64,000 nt of DNA from Deefgea piscis (lineage in GTDB: Bacteria; Pseudomonadota; Gammaproteobacteria; Burkholderiales; Chitinibacteraceae), in assembly GCF_013284055.1 (NCBI RefSeq), contig NZ_CP054143.1, forward strand, positions 2,418,001 through 2,482,000, in the 5' to 3' direction. Numbering within the stretch: the stretch's first letter is position 1; each line of letters opens with the position of its first letter. Made by a program: the position numbers and the translations under genes. Of this stretch, positions 57,982 to 64,000 are shown one piece after another. The notes beneath the pieces are model-generated. The model saw nothing but the letters and a program-made list of their open reading frames with translations, was not told the DNA's origin and did no database searches.

Positions 57982-60156
57982 TTATTTACCGTAGCATCCT
58001 TTGAGTTTCACATAGTCGTAGAAATAACTATTGGCGGCTAATTTGGCACTATCGCATTTCGCCATAAAGTCGGTTTCTTTTTCGTTGTAAAGCATTTTAA
58101 CAATCACTTTACCCGCAGCATTGCGATAGACATCCCATTGCATATTGGCAGCCATTGGCGAAACATAATCACCGCGCCAAGGATTGTTTTTGTAGCTAAA
58201 TGTTTCTGCTTTAGGAATTTGCTGAAGTACGTTTTTCAGCCCCATGCGTGATGCGAATGGCGCGATAATTTCAGCGTGAGCAAAGCGAAGTTTAGCGGCG
58301 TTCGCTAGATTGTTCGCGGCGATGGCATCCACCTCTTTGAAGAAGTCATCAAACAACATTTGCGACATCTTATACGTGACATCTCCTTTTTCAGTCATGC
58401 CTGGACCTTTGTCGTAAAAGTCAGAGGCATCATTGAGTTCAGCAAAGAAGCGCGCTTGTTCAGCGGGCATATAGCTTGCGAAATCAACGCCTGCTTCAGT
58501 ACGCATCGCTGGTGCAATGACATACAACTCATACAACAAAGCAGCTGCATCGGCTGTTGATTTTATTGTGGTTTCACCATCACCGCTCAGGGTCGTTGGT
58601 GCGGTGCATTTGCCATCCGCGCTACTGAACGTGAATGAGCCGGTATTGGCAAAGCTATAGGTGCCACTTTCGACTTTATCTACAAAGGCTTTGCTAAATA
58701 GGCGCTCTAACACCTGACGACCTTTGGCGTTTGCTTCTGCGGTTTTAAACAAGCCCTCTTGTTTGGCGATTAAATCTGCGTCTTTTTTGAAGGCTTGGTA
58801 GGCAAGGCTGGCTTGGTAGGTGGCATAAAATGGGCTATCGACTTTACTCACGAGATCCGTCTTGGCGACGAGTTTATGGAAATACAATTGGAAGCGATCT
58901 GTTCCGCTTGCTTGGGCAAGCGCCGTGCCAGTATCAGGGAATGGGCCGGGAGCGGCAGGATAGCTGAGCATTGTATTTAATTTAGGTTGAGTGGTTTTTA
59001 GTGACTGTGCAAAGTAATTGCCACTATCTACCGCACGGTCAACGCCGGATGTCACCACTTGGACTTTACGTGCCGCTGTTGCGTCGTCTGTAATTTGCTT
59101 CCAAAAATCAGGCATCCGATTGAGCATACGCACAGCAAGCTGCTTGTGTTCATTGATACCGATTTGGGTTAAGTTGCCATAACCCGGTTTAGTGATGCCT
59201 TCCACGCCACAACCAAGCAAGAAATTGGCTTTCATGATTTTGAGGGTGTCCTCGCCGAGCTTTTCGCCCAACGGGGTGAGTGCGCCCTCTGCTTTGGCTT
59301 TGCTCCACATATTGTGAATCGCCAAATCATATTTCAGGCTCGACAAGCCACGTGAGCCATGGCGAGCCAGCATTTGAGTATAAACCGGCGTAAACCCAGT
59401 AGGGGCTTTCTCATAGCTGCTTGGATCTTGCTGTGGGCGATAAGGGGATTTCGTTTGGTAGTAACGATCAGTCATCGTCATTGCGGCCAAAATGGCTTTT
59501 GGGTCAGCACTACTGCCTGCTAGGACTAGATTTTCGCGGATACGTTTGATGCCATCATCAGATGCATTTTTTAAAGCGGCAGCAACAATCGCATCTTTTT
59601 CAATATTAAAGTCACTCAGTAATTGCTCCCGAGATACGCCAACGGCGATGGCCACTTTCGCTTTGGCATCGGCAAAAGACAAGCCATTGTTTTCCATCTC
59701 TGCCACGATAGAGCTGGAGTGTAGGCTCACTGTCGCATTAGCTTCTTTTGGTGCTCGCAAGACAATTCGCGAGCTCACTTTGGTTTCAGTGTTGGCGATC
59801 GGATCAAATTCAGTCGCATCGGTTCCTATTTCGGCCACAATCGATGAATTGTTGCCAAGTAATGAGAATTGGCCATTTTTATCAGTCCGGGTGTTCACTT
59901 CTGACTCATCGCAACGCGCATTATTGTTGCTATCAAGGCAGACTTTTGCATTGCGGAAATAGCTACCAAGGACTTTGCCTGTAATTGGTAGTGGCGTTGC
60001 AGTCGGTGAAGGTGTCGATGTCGGCGCAAGTGTTGCTGAAGGCGGTGTAGAGTCGCTGCTGCCACCACAGGCAGACAGCAATAATGCTAAAGCACAAACA
60101 CTGCTTGGGAGCCGTAGTGTTTGGCACGATAATTTGAGGTGATCACGAAGCAACAT
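57982..60156 (-). CDS. MINPP/phytase-like histidine phosphatase lipoprotein
   Basis: This 724-residue surface or periplasmic lipoprotein has signal LALLLSAC with lipidated C30, then a low-complexity Ser/Thr/Pro linker (31-58). A small SdrD-B/carboxypeptidase-regulatory-like beta domain follows (about 59-135: VCLDSNNNARCDESEVNT). The clade-2 histidine phosphatase domain runs from about 250, with RHGSR at 265-269 (nucleophile H266) and proton donor motif HAE at 627-629. HAE in place of HD marks the MINPP branch, known to attack inositol phosphates including phytate. It would release phosphate for uptake by Pst, an inference. No partner gene is adjacent. Confidence 0.85.
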   Translation of the reverse strand: MLLRDHLKLSCQTLRLPSSVCALALLLSACGGSSDSTPPSATLAPTSTPSPTATPLPITGKVLGSYFRNAKVCLDSNNNARCDESEVNTRTDKNGQFSLLGNNSSIVAEIGTDATEFDPIANTETKVSSRIVLRAPKEANATVSLHSSSIVAEMENNGLSFADAKAKVAIAVGVSREQLLSDFNIEKDAIVAAALKNASDDGIKRIRENLVLAGSSADPKAILAAMTMTDRYYQTKSPYRPQQDPSSYEKAPTGFTPVYTQMLARHGSRGLSSLKYDLAIHNMWSKAKAEGALTPLGEKLGEDTLKIMKANFLLGCGVEGITKPGYGNLTQIGINEHKQLAVRMLNRMPDFWKQITDDATAARKVQVVTSGVDRAVDSGNYFAQSLKTTQPKLNTMLSYPAAPGPFPDTGTALAQASGTDRFQLYFHKLVAKTDLVSKVDSPFYATYQASLAYQAFKKDADLIAKQEGLFKTAEANAKGRQVLERLFSKAFVDKVESGTYSFANTGSFTFSSADGKCTAPTTLSGDGETTIKSTADAAALLYELYVIAPAMRTEAGVDFASYMPAEQARFFAELNDASDFYDKGPGMTEKGDVTYKMSQMLFDDFFKEVDAIAANNLANAAKLRFAHAEIIAPFASRMGLKNVLQQIPKAETFSYKNNPWRGDYVSPMAANMQWDVYRNAAGKVIVKMLYNEKETDFMAKCDSAKLAANSYFYDYVKLKGCYGK

Positions 60157-60308
60157 GATGTAACCATTGTAATTTATGGAAACGCGAAGCTTACTGCTCG
60201 TTCATTACGCAAAGATGACGTGCAGGGTTGTATCCGAGCATGGTTTAATTCAGCGACAGTTTAATAAAAGCAAGCTATAAATTTGCCCCCTTGATGAGTG
60301 ATCTTAAA

Positions 60309-60371
60309 TAGGCCGCAAACCATTAGGTTGCGGCCTGTATTATTTTGGAGTTATGCCAGTGCTGCTCGGCC
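60309..60371. repeat. Dispersed hairpin repeat, copy 2
   Basis: AGGCCGCAA (60310-60318) and TTGCGGCCT (60328-60336) pair across ACCATTAGG, followed by TATTATTTTGGAG and a TGCCAG...CTCGGCC tail. About 85% identical to the copy at 50651-50713 by eye. It lies in the 263-bp gap between the SDR gene end and the MINPP-like gene start, both on the minus strand, so it may end the SDR transcript. Confidence 0.65.
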
Positions 60372-60419
60372 AAAGCCGAAGTCAGAAACACAATAATTCT
60401 AATTCATTCATGTAAGTGC

Positions 60420-61142
60420 TTATGCCCATGAACTGCCTCCATTCAGATTCAGTACTTCACCGTTTATATTTGGATTGTGCATTAAGAATAATGCCGCATC
60501 AGCAAAATCCTCAGGCATGCCCAAACGTTTCAGCGGTTGGGCATTAGTTAGTTCATTAATCCGTGCGCTGTTGTTGCCAAGCATGTCGGTGAGCAAGGAC
60601 GTATGCATTGGACCGGGGTTGATGACGTTAATGCGACGGGGGGCAATTTCTCTTACCAAGCTATGCGCTAGCGTTTCTACTGCTCCAGCTGCGACCGCTG
60701 CCAGTGATTTTCCTACTTGTGGGCGCTGGGTCACCATGCCTGAAGTTAGTGTGATAGACCCCGTGCTTGCAAGGCGCGGCGCTGCTGCTCGTAAGCTGTG
60801 TACGCTGCCCCAGAAACGGCTATCCAGATTGGCTTGGAGTGCTTCGATTGGGGCATCAAGCAGCCGCCCAGGTCGAATAACTGCAGCGGTAATGAGTAAA
60901 TGGTCAAGGGCTGGAATCGCATCAAAAAATTGTTGAATTGACGTGGGGTCTAGCACATTAAGTGTCCGTCCAGTGGCATGCTCTCCAAGTTCGGCGAGTG
61001 CAGCTTGCAGTTTGTTGTTATCTGCACCTCCAATAATGACCCGCGCTTTTGACTTAATGGCGGCATGAGCGGTTGCCAAACCCAGTCCTGAGCTGCCGCC
61101 GATAATGACGATGGTCTGATTCTGTAAGTTTGTTGAGGTCAT
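60420..61142 (-). CDS. SDR-family protein lacking the YxxxK catalytic pair
   Basis: This 240-residue Rossmann-fold protein has the nucleotide site IGGSSGLGLAT (15-24), LNVLDPTS and PGPMHTSLL, so it is a classical-type SDR. S134 is present in TLTSGM, but where Tyr and Lys should follow (positions 147 and 151) the sequence reads LAAVA. The NNAG motif is TAAV. It may bind NAD(P) without normal dehydrogenase chemistry, or belong to an atypical SDR branch. The start is at the ATG at 61140-61142 with GGAG eight bases upstream. It lies downstream of a LysR gene, probably its regulator. Confidence 0.85.
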   Translation of the reverse strand: MTSTNLQNQTIVIIGGSSGLGLATAHAAIKSKARVIIGGADNNKLQAALAELGEHATGRTLNVLDPTSIQQFFDAIPALDHLLITAAVIRPGRLLDAPIEALQANLDSRFWGSVHSLRAAAPRLASTGSITLTSGMVTQRPQVGKSLAAVAAGAVETLAHSLVREIAPRRINVINPGPMHTSLLTDMLGNNSARINELTNAQPLKRLGMPEDFADAALFLMHNPNINGEVLNLNGGSSWA

Positions 61143-61264
61143 GACTTTGTCTCCAGACATAAAGGGAAAAGGTCATGTTAATGCGCTGATTGAATCTGCT
61201 GAAGCGAGTTTATTTCCCATATTGAGGAATTAAATTCCCTAGTTGAGATTTTATTTTTGCTGAT

Positions 61265-62167
61265 TCACCAAGGGTTTGCTTGACAATGCGTAATGAGATG
61301 GTCGATTGCTAACCTTAGTCGGGCAGGCAGATAAGGCCGAGCAGTCCAAAGCAGATGAATCGGTCGGCCAGGGGGAGTGCTTGATGCGAGCAAGGGCTGT
61401 AATTGGCCCGTTGCAATCGCCTCTGTGGCCAGCCAAGTTGGCAAGCGAGCGACGCCCAAGCCAGCTACTGCGGCGTCTAGGATGGCCTGCGCTTCATCTA
61501 ATGCTAAGGCTTCAAGCAGGGGGAAATTTTCTAATTCGCCATACTCATTGTATAAGAGCCAGTGCTGACCCGGATGGCTGACGATGCAGCGGATTTCACT
61601 TAGTTGTCTGGGCGAAAGAATGGGGGCATGTTTAGTTAAAAATGCAGGAGCTGCATACAGCTGCACGGTTTGTATCCCCAATGGGCGGGCGATCAACTGT
61701 GCCGAGTCCGGGAGCTGACCAATTCTAACCGCAAGATCGATACCATCTTGTTGCAAGTGCTGCAGTTCATTGGAAAACAGCAATTCTAATTGTAAGCCAG
61801 TGTGGGTATTCGCTAATTCCAGTAATGGAGGGAGAATCCAGCGCCGGCCAAATAAGGTAGGCAGTGCAATACGTAAAGTCCCTGCTAGGCCGTTTTTACT
61901 ATCCAGTAGCGCTGTTTCGGCCATTTCAAGTTCGTTCAGTACTTTCAGGGTACTCTGGAAAAAGCGGGCTCCTTCCGGTGTCAGCTTCACTGAGCGGGTG
62001 GTGCGTTCTAGTAGCTGCACGCCAAGACGTTCCTCAAGGCGGCGGACCGCTTTACCGACGGCCGATCGAGTGAGCGCCATACGCTCGGCGGCCGCAGTAA
62101 AACTGCTGCATTGGGCTACCTCAATGAAAGCCCGGATGCCTTGCAGCCGTTCCGAAGATAAATTCAT
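61265..62167 (-). CDS. LysR-family transcriptional regulator
   Basis: This 300-residue LTTR has an N-terminal winged helix (LQGIRAFIEVAQCSSFTAAAERMALTRSAVGKAVRRLEE, shown here as a region near 8-46 of the protein) and a LysR-substrate effector domain from about 90. It most resembles the CrgA/AaeR-like branch in which LysR sits beside an oxidoreductase. It is 122 bp upstream of the SDR gene on the same strand, which is the likely target; the effector is unknown. Confidence 0.88.
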   Translation of the reverse strand: MNLSSERLQGIRAFIEVAQCSSFTAAAERMALTRSAVGKAVRRLEERLGVQLLERTTRSVKLTPEGARFFQSTLKVLNELEMAETALLDSKNGLAGTLRIALPTLFGRRWILPPLLELANTHTGLQLELLFSNELQHLQQDGIDLAVRIGQLPDSAQLIARPLGIQTVQLYAAPAFLTKHAPILSPRQLSEIRCIVSHPGQHWLLYNEYGELENFPLLEALALDEAQAILDAAVAGLGVARLPTWLATEAIATGQLQPLLASSTPPGRPIHLLWTARPYLPARLRLAIDHLITHCQANPW

Positions 62168-62587
62168 GCATATGCCCTAGTTTTGGACCGCTTTTGGTGA
62201 TGCTTTATCTTAAGCCATTTCATATATGCAGGCCTGAAAACTATGTGTTAATTACCTCGGGGCTGATTGATAAAATCAGCTTTCAGGTAAATACCTGAGT
62301 CGAACGATTGGGCAAAAGTGCTCGGGGTGTCATCGGCGCAGTTTGGTCGCAACAAAAAAACTCGGCTTCAAATGATGGTGAGCGGGTGATGACATGGGGT
62401 TTCGATCGTCAGGTGGCGGGGTTGCCAAGAGCCGAAATTTTGAACTGCTTCACAGAACCTCGGCGCACCCATGGTGGCGCGAGTGGGGTGACTTACTCAC
62501 GACCGATTTATACAACAAAGCCACATTCAGCAGCTCAATCACACCGGTAAAAAAAGGGCGAAAATGACACATGAGTCAGCGTCTGTT

Positions 62588-62616
62588 TTGACGTTGTCAT
62601 TTTTCACACCTAGACT
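62588..62616 (+). promoter_or_regulatory. Promoter of the sugar ABC importer
   Basis: -35 TTGACG (62588-62593), a 17-bp spacer and -10 TAGACT (62611-62616) lie about 108 bp upstream of the chosen start. Confidence 0.6.
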
Positions 62617-62637
62617 TCACCGCAATACCGCCTATAA

Positions 62638-62658
62638 AACACCCATTTTATGGGTGTT
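62638..62658 (+). promoter_or_regulatory. Leader hairpin or operator of the ABC importer
   Basis: AACACCCAT (62638-62646) and ATGGGTGTT (62650-62658) form a perfect 9-bp inverted repeat around TTT, just downstream of the candidate transcription start. A repressor operator or messenger hairpin is possible; there is no T run. Confidence 0.45.
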
Positions 62659-62723
62659 AACTGCTTGGTGTTTGGTGCAAGAGTCGCTTGTTACGATTGG
62701 ATGCAATATTTGAGAGGTGGATG

Positions 62724-63785
62724 ATGAACGTGATGCATAAATTAATCGGTCTGGCTGCATTCGTTGCCAGTACTTGGGTTGTTGCAGGTGAAACCGCTGG
62801 ACCAAATGGTGAAAAGCCTACGCCTTATACGCAAGTTACCCTTAAACCAGATCAAACAAAGGCGCTACAAAGTAAAAAGTACAAAGCGGCAATTCTGATG
62901 CACACCACGTCAGATTTTTCATCGGCGCTGATTAAAGGTGCAAAAGAAGTCTTCGCCGAGCAGGGGATTAGCGTTGTAGCCGTCACCGACGCAGAAATGG
63001 ATTCTAAAAAACAACGTACCGATTTAGAAACGGTACTAGCGCTCAAGCCCGATGTGATTATTTCATTGGTGATCGACCCGGTTTCTGGCGCGGCGGCTTT
63101 CCGCCAAGCCAGCGATAAAGGCGTCAAACTAGTATTTATTAGCAATGCGCCGCAAGGCTTTAAAGCCGGCAAAGATTACGCCGGTATTGTGACCGATGAT
63201 TTATACGGCATGGGTAAATCAGCTGCGGAGTTAATGGCGGCCAGTATCGGTGGTAAAGGCGATGTTGCTTTGCTTTATCACGCCGCTAATTACTATGTGA
63301 CTAATCAGCGCGATGCGGCGGTAAAAACCGAATTGGCCAAATTTCCCAATATCAAGATTATCGCCAACAAAGGCATTGCCAATCCAAATGATGGCGAAGT
63401 CATCGCAGGTGCAATTTTGACGCAAAACCCGAGCGTGAAAGCGATTTATGCGCCATGGGATGCCATTGCAGAAGGGGTCACTGCGGCGGCGCGTGCAGCG
63501 GGGCGCAAGGATGTCAAAGTGGTGACGATGGATTTGGGCGCGGCCACTGCGCTCGATATGGTGAAAGGCGGCAATGTTGCTGGTATTGTCACTGATCTGC
63601 CCTATGACATGGGTAAAACGCTGGCGCGGATGGGCGCACTGGCTTTGCTCAACCAGCCTACACCGCCGTTTGTGACCGTGGATGCGATCAAAGTCACGCC
63701 CGCCAATTTGGCCACGCAATGGCAAAAAGCATTGTCGCGCACGCCACCCGATGCCATTCAAAAAGCCTTGGCTAATCGTAAATAA
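62724..63785 (+). CDS. Sugar-type ABC transporter periplasmic binding protein
   Basis: This 353-residue periplasmic receptor of the ribose/galactose class (Peripla_BP_4) has a signal peptide of about 23 residues (MNVMHKLIGLAAFVASTWVVAGE). Two-lobe binding-protein signatures include VFAEQGISVVAVTDAEMDSKKQ, LKPDVIISLVIDPVSGAAAFRQASDKGVKLV (as a region) and the hinge YAPWDAIAEGVTAAARAAGRKDVKVVTMDLG (as a region). The start is at the ATG at 62724 with GAGG six bases before it; the adjacent ATG at 62721 is nearly as good. An ATPase gene follows 69 bp later. The substrate is unproven; a pentose or sugar alcohol is likely from the family. Confidence 0.88.
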   Translation: MNVMHKLIGLAAFVASTWVVAGETAGPNGEKPTPYTQVTLKPDQTKALQSKKYKAAILMHTTSDFSSALIKGAKEVFAEQGISVVAVTDAEMDSKKQRTDLETVLALKPDVIISLVIDPVSGAAAFRQASDKGVKLVFISNAPQGFKAGKDYAGIVTDDLYGMGKSAAELMAASIGGKGDVALLYHAANYYVTNQRDAAVKTELAKFPNIKIIANKGIANPNDGEVIAGAILTQNPSVKAIYAPWDAIAEGVTAAARAAGRKDVKVVTMDLGAATALDMVKGGNVAGIVTDLPYDMGKTLARMGALALLNQPTPPFVTVDAIKVTPANLATQWQKALSRTPPDAIQKALANRK

Positions 63786-63789
63786 GAAC

Positions 63790-63837
63790 GGGTATATCCA
63801 TAAGTACATTAATTTTAATGATGTTGGTGGATATACC
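63790..63837. repeat. 48-bp palindromic element, copy 4
   Basis: GGTATATCCA (63791-63800) and TGGATATACC (63828-63837) form a perfect 10-bp inverted repeat around an AT-rich centre, filling most of the gap between the binding-protein and ATPase genes. Same ends and length as the elements at 6041, 13499 and 20913. Confidence 0.7.
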
Positions 63838-63854
63838 TCATCTTGGAGGTCGCT

Positions 63855-64000
63855 ATGTCACAGCAAGCAGCCATTGTCGCCAAAGGTATTTTCAAGCAGT
63901 TTGACGGTAATGCCGTATTAAAAGGTGTGAATTTTGAATTGGCGCATGGCGAGATTCACGCCGTGGTCGGGCAAAACGGCGCAGGCAAATCCACCTTGAT
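63855..64000 (+). CDS. Sugar ABC transporter ATP-binding protein (truncated by window end)
   Basis: The visible 48 codons begin [20 protein letters not shown] and reach the Walker A motif [10 protein letters not shown], matching the first domain of RbsA/MglA-type double ATPases. TTGGAGG precedes the ATG. The gene runs off the window, so length and completeness cannot be judged. With the upstream binding protein it forms a carbohydrate importer; a permease gene is expected beyond the edge. Confidence 0.85.
   Translation, partial: MSQQAAIVAKGIFKQFDGNAVLKGVNFELAHGEIHAVVGQNGAGKSTL

Larger units (their letters stand above)
62168..62723. other. Intergenic region upstream of the ABC importer
   Basis: This 556-bp region has no supported gene; an 80-codon frame at 62308-62550 has no recognisable content. 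It contains CATATATG near 62220, a promoter at 62588 and a perfect hairpin at 62638. Confidence 0.5.

Noticed and set aside
62308-62550. 80-codon open frame upstream of the ABC importer
   Set aside because: No recognisable motif or ribosome site, and it lies in a regulatory-looking intergenic region.

Overview
The window reads as chromosome of a betaproteobacterium, most likely Neisseriales and plausibly a Chitinibacteraceae-type genus such as Deefgea, Chitinibacter or Iodobacter. This is inferred from gene order (carA-carB-greA-DUF4149/yhbY-rlmE-ftsH-folP-glmM; tpiA-secG-nuoA..N-DUF2818-tRNA-Val; thrS-infC-rpmI-rplT-pheS-pheT-ihfA-merR-tRNA-Pro) and from the DUF1841, DUF1289 and DUF2818 proteins. 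No rRNA is present to settle the genus.

Layout. 1-600: intergenic inverted repeats and a relic of an IS66-type accessory gene. 0.6-8.2 kb: small housekeeping units (GT4 glycosyltransferase plus LpxH-like phosphoesterase, DUF1289, cold-shock/DUF1294 membrane protein, proline symporter PutP, DEDDh exonuclease, DUF1841, FIST sensor, glutathione peroxidase). 8.3-19.2 kb: carbamoyl-phosphate synthase (carAB), greA, a DUF4149 membrane protein, yhbY (opposite strand), rlmE, ftsH, folP, glmM. 19.2-24.8 kb, minus strand: a chemoreceptor and the phosphate importer pstSCAB. 25-41.1 kb: tpiA, secG and a complete 14-gene complex I operon (nuoA-N) ending in a DUF2818 gene. 41.2-48.9 kb: tRNA-Val(GAC), then the translation block thrS-infC-rpmI-rplT-pheS-pheT-ihfA-merR and tRNA-Pro(GGG). 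infC appears to start at AUA.

Downstream of tRNA-Pro (about 49-62.6 kb) the content becomes accessory. It holds a decayed DUF2442 gene, a YcaQ-type glycosylase, two integron-type gene cassettes with recognisable attC sites but no integrase (one cassette gene is frameshifted), an AmpC beta-lactamase that aligns residue-for-residue with enterobacterial AmpC numbering, a 1269-residue soluble hybrid histidine kinase, a MINPP/phytase-like lipoprotein, and an SDR/LysR pair whose SDR lacks the YxxxK catalytic pair. The window ends inside a sugar-type ABC importer (binding protein, then a truncated ATPase).

Two dispersed repeat families were found by eye: a 48-49 bp palindromic element (GGGTATAT...ATATACC) in four gene spacers, and a roughly 63 bp hairpin-containing repeat in two accessory spacers. 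They are the most likely undescribed structures here, with the orphan cassette array next to ampC. Start codons were moved from the longest open frame wherever a Shine-Dalgarno sequence or family N-terminus argued for it (putP, carA, greA, folP, pstB, pstC, tpiA, nuoB, infC, ihfA, SDR and others).
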